Of a stretch of DNA of 64,000 nt, positions 26,001 through 35,673 are shown one piece after another. Under the pieces are notes generated by a model. It was not told where the DNA came from and ran no database searches. It saw only the letters and a program-made list of their open reading frames with translations. The DNA is taken from NCBI GenBank assembly GCA_024160085.1, contig JAMDYG010000002.1:1-64000 (forward strand). Reading direction: 5' to 3'. A program made the translations under genes and the position numbers. Numbering within the stretch: the first letter of the stretch is position 1; every line of letters begins with the position of its first letter. Source of the DNA: Serratia symbiotica. GTDB lineage: Bacteria; Pseudomonadota; Gammaproteobacteria; Enterobacterales; Enterobacteriaceae.

Positions 26001-26184
26001 GATCAAGCGGTGGAGTTCGTGGTGGAAAAGCACCGCGCCTCCATCTCCGGCGTTCAGCGTCAATTCAGCATTAGCTATAACCGCGCCGCGCGCATCATCG
26101 AACAGATGAAAGCGCAGGGTTATTATCAGCGAGCAGGGGCATAACGGCAACCGCGAGGTACTGGCACCACCACGGCAAGACTGA
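23055..26184 (+). pseudogene. ftsK: ftsK relic (DNA translocase and cell-division protein)
   Basis: FtsK anchors at the septum with four N-terminal membrane helices and pumps chromosomal DNA with a C-terminal RecA-like motor. A TTG at 23055 gives LSQEYT followed by TAA; a TAG falls at 23113 and another at 23355 (after CWVAYHQ). The helices themselves are readable (LLEAVLIVIAVFAVYLMVTL; DYFALSLRLIGTLAMVFTLC). The acidic linker (23610-24461) is a shortened version. The motor shows [32 protein letters not shown] (frame-shifted Walker A), [20 protein letters not shown], stop, [20 protein letters not shown] and the gamma winged helix, ending with a frameshift. Both essential and motor halves are damaged. 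Confidence 0.93.
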
Positions 26185-26213
26185 CGCAAGTCTAACTACT
26201 GTGATTCAATTAT

Positions 26214-26238
26214 AAAGGGGCCGCTTAGCGGCCCTTGT
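26214..26238 (+). terminator. Hairpin terminator after ftsK
   Basis: The stem gggccgc/gcggccc with a 3-base loop, flanked by aa and tt, lies 30 bases after the ftsK end. Confidence 0.65.
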
Positions 26239-26371
26239 GCAAAGAAGTGTAACCCCTGGCTTTTGCTTGTAATAGGTGAAGTGGCTTCGGATAGGGTAAC
26301 GGTAGTTAGGGGTAATTTGGCTCGCATGGCACCGCCTTGCGGTTAACGTATTTCACAAGGTATCTAAAATA

Positions 26372-26983
26372 ATGAAAAAACTTTTAGTGGCCTGCTGTCT
26401 GCTTTCGGAATTTGCGTCCACCTCCGTGCTGGCTGACGCCACGCAGGATTTGCAAAATCGTCTGGCTAAAGTGAACAGCTTCTATGCCCACTTCTCTCAG
26501 ACTATCACCAGTAGTGATGGCGCTGAGGTTCAACGGGGTGCAGGCGAACTGTGGATAAAACGCCCGAACTTGTTTAATTGGCACATGACCTCGCCTGATG
26601 AGAGTGTGTTAATTTCCGATGGTCAGACCCTATGGTTCTATAACCCATTAGTTGAGCAGGTGACGGCGACCTGGCTGAAGAATACCACCGGCAAGACGCC
26701 GTTCATGATGATCACCTGCAACAATGCCAATGATTGGAAACAATACCAGGTTAGGCAGAAAGGCGATGATTTTGAGCTGACGCTAAAATCTAGCAGCGGT
26801 AACCTGAAGCAGTTCGCCATTAATGTGACTCATAGCGGCACTATCCGCAGCTTCACTGCTGTGGAGCAGGATGGGCAACGTAGTACCTATGTGCTGAAAA
26901 GCCAGCAGGAAGTTTCTGCCGATGCCACCAAATTCACATTTATCCCGCTACAGGGGGTGACGCTAGACGACCAACGTCAGTGA
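26372..26983 (+). CDS. lolA: Outer-membrane lipoprotein chaperone LolA
   Basis: LolA carries lipoproteins across the periplasm from LolCDE to LolB. The ORF is 203 residues, the E. coli length. A Sec signal peptide ([20 protein letters not shown], cleavage after ADA-like SVLA) is followed by [57 protein letters not shown] and a C-terminal [14 protein letters not shown]. The conserved Arg/Lys-Pro-Asn-Leu-Phe motif is present. It lies between broken ftsK and broken rarA and is itself intact. Confidence 0.96.
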   Translation: MKKLLVACCLLSEFASTSVLADATQDLQNRLAKVNSFYAHFSQTITSSDGAEVQRGAGELWIKRPNLFNWHMTSPDESVLISDGQTLWFYNPLVEQVTATWLKNTTGKTPFMMITCNNANDWKQYQVRQKGDDFELTLKSSSGNLKQFAINVTHSGTIRSFTAVEQDGQRSTYVLKSQQEVSADATKFTFIPLQGVTLDDQRQ

Positions 26984-26990
26984 GGCACCA

Positions 26991-28344
26991 GTGAGTAATC
27001 TGTCGATTGATTTTTCCCAAAATGAGTTCCAGCCGTTGGCCTCCCGTATGCGGCCGACCACTTTGGTGCAATATTATTGGCCAGCAGCATCTGTTGGCCG
27101 CTGGCAATCCGCTGCCGCGCTCCATTGAAGCCAGGAAGTTGCACTCGATGATTTTATGGGGCCCACCCGGCACCTGGAAAACAACGCTGGCAGAGTTAAT
27201 CGGCCGTTATGGTTAGGCAGATGTCGAGCGCATTTATTTCCGCTGTCACTTCCGGCATTAAAGAAATCCGCGAGGCGATCGAGAATGCACGGAAAAACCG
27301 TAGATCTAGTAGCCTTCGCACTATCCTGTTTGTTGATGAGACACACCGGTTCAATAAAATCTAGTAGGATGCTTTTCTGCCACATATCGAAGACGACACC
27401 ATCACCTTTATCGGTGCAGCTACCGAAAACCCCCTCATTTGAACTCAACTCGGCATTGTTGTCGCGCGCCCGCGTTTATCTGCTAAAGGCGTTGGCTGCT
27501 GGGGACATCAGCCAGGTACTGGATCAGGCGATGAACGACAGTAAGCTTGGCTTAGGTGGCCAGAATATCGAATTGCCGGAAGAGACGCGCCGTATATTGT
27601 CGGAACTGGTGGGTGGTGACGTGCGCCGGGCGCTGAACAGCTTGGAAATAATGGCTGATATAGCGGAAATCGACACCAAATGGATAAAAGTACTGACGAC
27701 CGAACTGCTGAAAGAGGTATTGGGTGAACGCAGTGCAAGCTTCGACAATAAAGGGGATCGCTATTATGACCTGATCTCTGCATTACATAAATCGGTGCGC
27801 GGTTCGGCACTAGAAGCCTCACTGTACTCGTATGCACATATTATCACTGCTGGCGGTGACCAGCTGTACGTGGCGCGCCGTCTGCTGGCGATTGCCTATG
27901 AAGATATCGGCAACGCCGATCCGCGCGGCATGCAGGTGGCGATCGCCGCCTAGGATTGTTTCACACTCGTGGGGCCTGCGGAAGGCGAACGCGCCATCGC
28001 ATAGGCAATCGTCTACCTAGCCTGTGCACCGAAGAGCAATGCGGTTTATACCGTCTTTAAAGAGGCGATGCGCGATGCCAGAGAACAGGCTGATTACGAT
28101 GTGCCGTAACATCTACGCAACGCGCCTACCAAGCTGATGAAAGCGATAGGTCTGAGTGCTGAGTACCGTTACGCCCACAACGAAGCCCACGCCTACGCTG
28201 CCAGGTGAGAGCTATTTTCCGCCAGAAATAGTCAATACGCGTTACTATCAACCGACCTCTCGTGGGTTAGAAGGTAAAATTGGCGAGAAGCTGGCATGGC
28301 TAGCTGAACAGGATAAAAATAGCCAGACAAAACGCTACCGCTAG
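26991..28344 (+). pseudogene. rarA: rarA relic (replication-associated recombination AAA+ ATPase)
   Basis: RarA (MgsA) is a clamp-loader-like ATPase acting at stalled forks. A GTG at 26991, 7 bases after the lolA stop, gives [20 protein letters not shown]. Walker A is readable as [20 protein letters not shown] (the usual GTGKTT reads GTWKTT). Later frames carry [60 protein letters not shown] and the C-terminal [20 protein letters not shown]. At least five frameshifts or stops interrupt it. Confidence 0.93.
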
Positions 28345-28425
28345 CATTGCCGTTGCGGCTGTGATTGCGGTTGCGGTAAGGTTAGCGGGTATCACGCTTC
28401 CTTGAGATGGTGATAGATCAGCCGT

Positions 28426-28550
28426 ATATACCCTAAATAATTTGAGTTTCAGGAAGGCGGTAACACTGGCCGCAAGCTTTAACCCCAAGGATTAGGTTTA
28501 TTCATCCCCAGAAGCTTACACTGTTAAGTGACTGGAGTGAGAGAGGAAAG
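28426..28550 (+). repeat. Repeat family B, copy 1
   Basis: It opens with tataccctaaataatttgag, then caggaaggcggtaac, and ends with tccccagaagcttac...aagtgactggagtga. The same order of blocks recurs at 29947-30083 and, inverted, at 63455-63625. It resembles an intergenic repeat common in Serratia and related genera. Confidence 0.75.
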
Positions 28551-28608
28551 CTAGCGCACAGGCAACTTGAAGCGTAATTGGTATAAAATACAAACTTTCT
28601 TTCAATAA

Positions 28609-29928
<1,320 letters not shown>

Positions 29929-29946
29929 AAAGCGCCTATAAATAAT

Positions 29947-30083
29947 GCTATACCCTAAATAATTCTAGTGGCAGGAGGGCGGCAATGCTGTTCAAATCGG
30001 TCGGTAACCGATTTGAACAGTGCTTGCGCTTGGCCGCAGTCCGAACCTAAGGGATGAGGTTAATTAATCCCCAGGTGCTGATG
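29947..30083 (+). repeat. Repeat family B, copy 2, with strong stem-loop
   Basis: tataccctaaataattctag, then caggagggcggcaatg, then a near-perfect inverted repeat (ctgttcaaatcggt ... accgatttgaacag, about 29987-30021) and ccccaggtgctgatg. The stem-loop lies just after serS and could terminate or protect its transcript. Confidence 0.75.
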
Positions 30084-30084
30084 C

Positions 30085-30131
30085 CGTATTACCGCGATCG
30101 CTTAGGCAATCACCGAACTCGATAATAAAAT
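30085..30131 (-). repeat. Repeat C, copy 1 (46 bp shared with 36899-36946)
   Basis: On the minus strand this reads ttttattatcgagttcggtg, then attgcctaagcgatcg and aatacgg. The + strand at 36899-36946 is nearly the same, with a few substitutions. Confidence 0.6.
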
Positions 30132-30315
30132 GACACATCGCCAGCCGCACCGAGTCATCTATCGGAAACACCTGCCTTTTTTGCTTGCTGTGTAAATTAG
30201 GCTGATCGTTAGCTGTTTGTTATGACTGCTATGCTGGAGCGATATATCTGGTGATATTGCTGAAAAAACAAAATACTCTCCTATGCTGCTGGTTTTCGCA
30301 TTTGGTGGCAATGGT

Positions 30316-30768
30316 TCAATACATCACTTTATGGCTGTAGCTCTCAAGGATGGCTTTGAGCTTATCCATCGTATCAGGCTTAGGTGGCTGTACGCCGTCT
30401 AATGTGTACTTTTCACCCATTACTTCCCATTTTTGCTTGCCTAGTTGATGATAAGGCGGCAGTTCTATTTTCTCGATGTTGGTCATGTTTTAGGTAAACT
30501 CACCCAGAATATGCGCTGACTTATCATCGTCTGACCAGCACGGCACAATGACATAGCCAACCCATGTGTGCTGATTGCGCTTTACCAGGTAGCTAGCACA
30601 TTCCAACATGCGCCAGTTGGAAACGTCAACCAAGGCTTTGGTGGATATCGTCGTTCGTCTGTTTCAAATCCAGCATCCACCAAATCGGTGGCATCCAGCA
30701 GTTCGTCGTTCACCAGGCTATAGCGGCGGATAAAGTCGTTGGTGTCTAAACAGGTGTTTATACCGACT
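30316..30768 (-). pseudogene. pflA: pflA relic (pyruvate formate-lyase activating enzyme), C-terminal part
   Basis: PflA is a radical-SAM enzyme that installs the glycyl radical on PFL. The minus strand carries DTNDFIRRYSLVNDELLDAT, then, after frame changes, VDVSNWRMLECASYL, YVIVPCWSDDDKSAHILGEF, a stop, [20 protein letters not shown] and the C-terminus [11 protein letters not shown]. The N-terminal radical-SAM CxxxCxxC part is absent; an IS1 fragment is joined in its place. pflA lies between serS and ycaO in E. coli, so the position fits, although pflB and focA have gone. Confidence 0.88.
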
Positions 30769-30990
30769 TTTAGCGTTTTTGCCGTATCCCGAATGCCTGC
30801 ACCGTTAAAGGCCATATCAACGATTAGCCCTTTAACCCACGGTTTTCTGGCCTGATAAGTGTATGTCAACTGGAATACAGAACAGTATTCACGATAACGG
30901 AAACAGCTTTGGCCTTTAGGATTTTGACTATGGCGATAAACCAAAGCAGAATCACAATGGGAACAATAAACGTTAACGCAATCTATGAGT
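30769..30990 (-). mobile_element. IS1-family insA fragment fused to pflA
   Basis: On the minus strand the sequence reads IDCVNVYCSHCDSALVYRHS, then VKGLIVDMAFNGAGIRDTAK and TLKVGIN: the zinc-finger and helix-turn-helix of InsA. It continues without a stop into PflA residues (TCLDTNDF), so one open frame spans both. Confidence 0.8.
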
Positions 30991-31024
30991 AAACCTCACA
31001 CGGTTGCATTGTACATCAAATTAA

Positions 31025-31140
31025 ACCAATTGGAGTCATTACTACCCGGCGGTTGATGGAAGACAGGCTGATATTCATCGCCTTCGCGGCCTCTTAATAA
31101 ATATAATTATGGTCGAGGACCTCTACCAGGGGTCTAATGC
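31025..31140 (-). mobile_element. IS3-family orfA fragment
   Basis: The minus strand reads LVEVLDHNYIY, stop, EAAKAMNISLSSINRRV, matching the helix-turn-helix start of IS3-family OrfA proteins. It is cut on both sides. A related fragment lies at 43297-43560. Confidence 0.6.
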
Positions 31141-31349
31141 CCAGTAGAACGAAAACTCACGTTTAGGCGAGAAAACTGTCTGAAAAATCGATTAACAGAA
31201 ATACGTATACACTATTTGCTATTTTACGATTTAAAAGATGCCATTTTATCCCTATTTTTAACTGTCCTTAGTGTTCTGATTTATCGGACAAAAAATCCTT
31301 TAAGTGTTAAACCGTTCCGTTGAGCGTCTCGCCACTTGACATAAGTTAT

Positions 31350-31812
31350 TCACTGCTTAACATATTTCTCCTCATTCTCTGTTGGAGTAATGATGTATTT
31401 GATGCAAAAAAACATGGTGAGGATGAGGATAAGATTAAAGTTCACACCAAGTTTATTAATGAGTATTGTAGAAATGGGCATTATAATAAATATAACTATC
31501 TTAGATAATACAACAAGTGAAGATAGTAATGTGGACCTAATATATCTTAGTGTGTTTCCTACTAACTGAGAGAGACTTAGGCTGGCAAATGTAGACATAG
31601 TGAAGAAAATCGAACATAACGATGGTATGGTTAAAATTGGATAATGCATGCTGATAACAGAAAAAGATCCAGATAAAAGAAACTAGAAAGATAAAGTTAT
31701 TTTTAACACTAGTCTATTTTTAGATCTCTCTATAGTAAACCCTGCAAGAGATTGTGACATTAGAATTGTCAAAAAAATACAACGCCGAGTAATATCTCTT
31801 TATCAAGAAACT
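31350..31812 (-). pseudogene. MccC-like MFS exporter, C-terminal half
   Basis: Read on the minus strand from 31812, one frame carries CIFLTILMSQSLAGFTIERS, one internal TAG, then FLLSGSFSVISMHYPILTIP and LSLSQLVGNTLRYIRSTLLS, with further hydrophobic segments KIVIFIIMPISTILINKLG and LILILTMFFCIKYII, and a charged tail ending EKYVKQ. Four hydrophobic helices joined by short basic loops fit the C-terminal half of a 12-helix major facilitator exporter. The N-terminal half is missing, cut by the IS903 remnant at 31813. Base composition is very AT-rich, like the neighbouring MccB-type gene. Because microcin C operons encode an MFS exporter (MccC) after mccB, I infer that role. The MFS assignment rests on topology and general resemblance, not on a database match. 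Confidence 0.55.
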
Positions 31813-32368
31813 GGCTTTGTTGAATAAATCAGATCCTGTGCGAGCGAGCGTTCCTGTAGCTGGTCGGATTTTCAGGCAATACGAATGTTTTCTGGCATAC
31901 CTGCCTTCGTCATCTTGTTCAGGGCACGCACCATAGCCAAAGCCTCTGCTACCTGACAGTCGTAGTCACACGGCGTCAGTGAGCCTCCGAACAGCTGCTT
32001 TACCCGGTACATGGCCGTTTCTGCTATAGAGCGACAGTTATATTCCGTTGTCCATTTCCACCGCGCATTGCTCCCGCTCAGTCGCTGATTCGCTACTGCA
32101 CGGTTACGGTCTGCGTACTCACCGGGCCAGTAGCCCACGCCATTTCGCTGAATGATGAGGGCGCTGATTTTTTACGGCGCATTTCATTGTGACATAACCG
32201 GGTGTCATAAGCGCCGTCCGCCGTAACGTTGTTAAGCGACAGGTCCGCACAGATGATTTAATTGGTTTTGCTGTCAACGGCCGCTTGGCCACGGGACTGC
32301 CTACGTTGTCATGGAATACGTGATCTATTCATTCAACCTAGCAAAAGTTCGATTTATTCAATAAAGCT
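31813..32368 (-). mobile_element. IS903-like (IS5 family) element with internal deletion
   Basis: The left end ggctttgttgaataaatc (31813-31830) equals the IS903 terminal repeat, and the right end (32351-32368) is its inverted copy with two changes. Between them is the transposase C-terminus on the minus strand (YNCRSIAETAMYRVKQLFGG; VAEALAMVRALNKMTKAGMP) and the region before the right end, but about half of the usual 1-kb element is missing. Flanking 9-mers (caagaaact, aatatttac) do not match, so flanking DNA has been rearranged or deleted. Confidence 0.85.
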
Positions 32369-33020
32369 AATATTTACTATACCTGATAAATCAGCAGAGA
32401 CAATGATAAGATCTGACTCTAGTATTTCTTTAAGATCATCTATGGTGTTAATATGAGTATCAAAAGTATATATCCGACAATGTGAGTTTCTTTCACGTAA
32501 ACGCTTGGCAAGAAAATCTACCTTTCGAGCGTCAATATCATTTTAATCAAAGAGTATTTGTCTGGTAAGATTGGATAGTTCAATATGATCGCCATCAACT
32601 AAATTAATTGTTCCAATGCCATTAGTAGCAAGTACGGCACCAATATGGTTGCCTATTCCACCAGAACCGAGAATAGTTACTCTTAATTTTTTAGGGATGT
32701 TTCTACATCTTCTGGATAAAGCCTAATGCTTTGATAGTAGTATAGGGAACGGTTATAACTACTTGTTGAAATTAAATCGGTATCTTTGATTATAAAATTA
32801 TTATCGAGAAGGAATTAGAGTGTTCCATGGTTTGATGAATTTTAATCATATTCCCGAAGCTTTTATAAAGTAGGACGTCTACGGGCAAGCCCTGATAAAT
32901 TGATAATGCATTGCCACGTGAACTGTTATTCAATAACTGTCTGTTTAGAGCCTACGCCAATAAGTCGAGTATCATCTAGCTCCTGAAAGATAACATATCT
33001 TCCTAGTTAATAAATATCAT
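32369..33020 (-). pseudogene. MccB-like peptide adenylyltransferase (ThiF/E1 family), truncated and decayed
   Basis: MccB adenylates the C-terminal Asn of the microcin C heptapeptide. From an ATG at 33018-33020 the minus strand reads MNDIY, stop, LGRYVIFQELDDTRLIGVGS, like the N-terminal peptide clamp of MccB (ILGRYVKIARYG...). After more stops come FLLDNNFIIKDTDLISTSSY and NRSLYYYQSIRLYPEDVE. Then follows the adenylating core: LRVTILGSGGIGNHIGAVLA (GxGGxG nucleotide loop), VDGDHIELSNLTRQILF with the catalytic Arg, DARKVDFLAKRLRERNS, and SDLIIVSADLS. These align block by block with E. coli MccB (NAKVVILGCGGIGNH; NTNLTRQVLF; VVSADHP). The last third, including the zinc-binding cysteines, is lost at the IS903 end. 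Several TAA codons and one frameshift make it non-functional. Confidence 0.82.
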
Positions 33021-33055
33021 TCAAAGTAGTACCCTTATAAGTTAAATATAGATTG

Positions 33056-33073
33056 GGTGGCATGATGTCCACC
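33056..33073 (-). other. Intercistronic stem-loop between the mccA-like ORF and mccB-like gene
   Basis: The minus strand reads ggtggacatcatgccacc: a 5-bp GC-rich stem around an 8-base loop, 9 bases after the heptapeptide stop. In the E. coli microcin C operon a stem-loop in the same place causes partial termination and stabilises the short mccA transcript; the same role is inferred here. Confidence 0.5.
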
Positions 33074-33081
33074 ATTATAGC

Positions 33082-33105
33082 TTAGTTATTTAATCCACCA
33101 ATCAT
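33082..33105 (-). CDS. mccA-like heptapeptide gene (MIGGLNN), microcin C-type precursor candidate
   Basis: On the minus strand an aaggaga ribosome-binding site (33111-33117) sits 5 bases before ATG (33103-33105). The ORF is ATG ATT GGT GGA TTA AAT AAC TAA, encoding seven residues, MIGGLNN. E. coli MccA is also exactly seven residues (MRTGNAN) and must end in Asn, because MccB converts that Asn to a phosphoramidate-linked nucleotide. Here the C-terminal residue is Asn, and the next gene, 62 bases on, is MccB-like. A promoter lies upstream and a hairpin follows. The ORF has no lesion, whereas mccB and the exporter are broken, so the peptide might still be made but would not be matured. An 8-codon ORF can arise by chance; the assignment rests on its position, ribosome-binding site, length and final Asn together. 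Confidence 0.65.
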   Translation of the reverse strand: MIGGLNN

Positions 33106-33155
33106 GATAATCTCCTTAATTTTAATAATTTATTAAAATTTAGAAAATGACGTGA

Positions 33156-33169
33156 ATGATAAAGATCAC
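33156..33169 (-). promoter_or_regulatory. FNR-like palindrome in the mccA leader
   Basis: The minus strand reads gtgat-cttt-atcat, one mismatch per half from the TTGAT-N4-ATCAA consensus of FNR sites. It lies between the -10 box and the ribosome-binding site, where a bound protein would repress. Assignment to a specific regulator is speculative. Confidence 0.3.
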
Positions 33170-33180
33170 TTAACAAGGAA

Positions 33181-33210
33181 TATAAAAACATGAAAAACTA
33201 ATTGCGTCAA
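33181..33210 (-). promoter_or_regulatory. Probable sigma-70 promoter of the mcc-like operon
   Basis: On the minus strand ttgacg (33205-33210) and tttata (33181-33186) are separated by 18 bases, with a TG just upstream of the -10. It points at the heptapeptide ORF about 75 bases downstream. Confidence 0.5.
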
Positions 33211-33511
33211 CAAAAAATACCGCCTCACATTAAGATTAAGATGAATTAATTTAGGGTATTTTTTGGGCGTGAAAAACTTTGATTGCTCTCTTAAAAAACT
33301 CTCTGATTTAAATGGCATTTAGACAAAATTATAAGAAGATTTTTGTAAGAAGTTCACAAAATCTTGTTGGGATCTAATTTTTGAAAATTTACATAGATGA
33401 TAGCTTCTTTTTTAGTTTAATAGGATTCGATCCTAATCTTATTTTTTTATTAAACAATAAACACAATGAGGTTTTTCTTAGGTATTACAGTTAGATATGT
33501 GAAGGTGATTT

Positions 33512-33680
33512 ATGCATCAAAAATAATTCACGAATAGAAAAAAGAAAGGAAAAAATAATATCCATCCAGTTTTTTATATACTTATCAATTGCCTGTATTC
33601 TTTTGTGTGGTTTTTTAGCTTGTTTTTTATGCTGAATATACTTCTAATAACTTCCTTAAGATTACTTAAATTTTTTCCTG
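33512..33680 (+). pseudogene. Start of an unrecognised membrane-protein gene in the AT-rich island
   Basis: An aaggtg ribosome-binding site precedes ATG at 33512. The frame reads MHQK, stop, FTNRKKKGKNNIHPV, then one long hydrophobic stretch (FYILINCLYSFVWFFSLFFM, LNILLITSLRLL), and is cut off by IS3 DNA at about 33690. A short basic N-terminus plus one membrane helix would suit a secretion accessory protein, an immunity protein or a transporter start. I cannot name a family. It diverges from the mcc-like operon. From 33211 to 33511 I see only AT-rich non-coding sequence and a palindrome at 33421-33435. Confidence 0.3.
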
Positions 33681-33719
33681 CCACCTTCAGCGCTCCAACC
33701 CCGTACAAGCAGCGTCGTC

Positions 33720-33990
33720 AGCCCCACTACGTTAGCTGTCCGCACTGAGTCGTGATCTTATCCGCGTAATGTGGACACGCTCGCTAAGCGAGCGTCTGGT
33801 TTTCAAACTGTTCCGTGCTGAGTCCGCTACAGGCGCTGTGGCGGACTCAGCGATTGTAATCACACTCGATATAATTAAACACCGTTGCCTGCATGATTTC
33901 CCGGCTGCTAAAATGTTCACCGTAGATGCATTCTTCTTTTAGAGAGTGAAAAAAGCTTTCCACACAGGCATTGTCGTAGCAGCATCCTTT
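33720..33990 (-). mobile_element. IS3-family orfB, C-terminal half (interrupted by ISNCY element)
   Basis: The minus strand reads [20 protein letters not shown] and [20 protein letters not shown] followed by ECDYNR, the C-terminus of an IS3-family transposase with its catalytic Glu. The upstream half continues at 35674 beyond an inserted element. Confidence 0.88.
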
Positions 33991-33996
33991 TGCGCT

Positions 33997-35667
33997 TTTA
34001 CCTCATCCGACGCATTGACTCAGCATTTTTGTTACCGAACACACACTTTTGCCTCATTGAAATTATTACTTTGGTGAGATGACAAATAACCGCCAAAGGT
34101 GCACCTATGAGCAATGTATTGTTTTGCCAATGGACACTTGTCTTCAGTTACTACGGGCGCTGAAAACACGCTATCAGGCTGCTATTAAAACCGATAAAAC
34201 CCAAATTCTCGAAGAGTTCATACTAGTCAGTGGGCATCATCACAAGTCAGCAATCCGGCTACTGAATGGTACCGTCACCAATGGCAGCCAACAGCGGCGC
34301 TCAGCCCCGACTCGTTCTGATTATGGTGCAGCCGTTCAGCAGGCTCTGTTGGTTCTCTAGGAGGCTTCAGACCGTTTATGTGGCAAGCGTCTCAAGGCTT
34401 TACTACCCCAGCTCATTCTGACGATGGAAAAGCATGGTCATCTCTGTCTGAATCCGGCACTCCGTGAGCAGTTGTTGAAAGTTAGTGCATCGTCAATCGA
34501 TCGCCTTTTGAAAGAGGCGCATACCATCGCCGGTAAAAAGCGTAACTGGGTGGTTAGTCGCGTCAGTAAAAGTATCCCGGTCAGGATGTTAACTGAGCAT
34601 GAACGTTATTCACCGGGGTTTATGGAGATGGATCTCGTAGCACAATGTAGTCGCAATCTCTCTCCGGTACCTTTTTGTGGACATTATCGCTGACAGATAT
34701 CGCCAGCTGATGGACAGAATATGTAACGCTGCCAGCACGTAATGCTGACTTGATCATCCGGGTCTTTGATAAGGTTCAAAAGAGTCTGCCATTCCTGCCT
34801 CTCGGCCTTGATGTTGATAATGGTGCTGAATTTATCAACGAAGCTTTATTTGAATACTGTTCTGCCAGATGTATCGCGCTGACGCGTTCCTACCCATACT
34901 GGAAAAACAATCAGGCCTGGATATAGCAAAAAAATGGTTCTGTGGCCAGAAAGCTGGCGGGATACGGCCGTCTTGATGGTGAACATACAGTAAAAGCGAT
35001 GAACCAGATGTATATGGCTAACCGATTATTTATTACTTTTTTCAACTATCGTTCAAACTGACGGATGCGTAATGCATTAGTGGGAAAACGGCCCGCAGGC
35101 ATAATGCCCCTAAAATACCCTACAATCGCCTGATCAAGCTTCATTCCTTACGTTCTGAACTCCGGCACTATTTTGACGTATTCATGCTTTTGAACCACTG
35201 AAATTAATGGAAAATATTCGTCTTTATCAATATCAGTTAGCGTGAATAGCTGTTGGGGATCCAGTTGATGAAAAAACAGCGACTTAACCGCGTTCTTGCA
35301 GGGGCTCTCTACAGCATGGCAGGAAGGTACTGTGAATCCCCTTAATCATCCGGCACCATCGAAGCTCCGTCACTAGCGAACCCTGGTGGATCCCTTCTAG
35401 GATGTCTGGAATGAAATAGAGGTCTGGCTGAGAAATGAACCTCAGTTAAGCAGTACAGAATTACTGCTCAAACTTGATGACGAATACCCTGGTAATTTTA
35501 CTGAAGGTCATCGTAGAATGCTGCAATGCAGGCTGCAGGAATGGCGGACCAAAGTGATCAGAGAACTGGTCTATGAAACTCGTGCTGATGGTAAAATTTC
35601 ATGTGAAGCACAAAAGTAACATTAATTGATGAGGCAACACGCTGTCCAAGGTAGTTGACGTCTAATA
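33997..35667 (+). mobile_element. ISNCY-type element with helix-turn-helix/integrase-core transposase
   Basis: The element is bounded by a direct repeat tgcgct (33991-33996 and 35668-35673), the target-site duplication within the IS3 orfB; removing it restores the reading frame [11 protein letters not shown]. Subterminal inverted sequences (ttgcctcattgaaattatta near 34050 and its complement near 35635) are present. The transposase starts near 34079 and reads LKTRYQAAIKTDKTQILEEF, ALREQLLKVSASSIDRLLKE, RYSPGFMEMDLVAQCS, then in shifted frames DVDNGAEFINEALFEYC and the Glu-containing region. Stops and frameshifts show it is inactive. Confidence 0.8.
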
Positions 35668-35673
35668 TGCGCT

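Noticed and set aside
31320-31508. 62-residue plus-strand ORF in the AT-rich island
   Set aside because: It lies opposite the MFS-type coding frame, which has clear membrane helices and a better overall fit.
32369-33020. Reading the E1-like relic as ThiF or MoeB
   Set aside because: The N-terminal LGRYV clamp region, the NLTRQILF and VSADLS wording, and the heptapeptide ORF upstream fit MccB better; no thiS/moaD-type partner is nearby.
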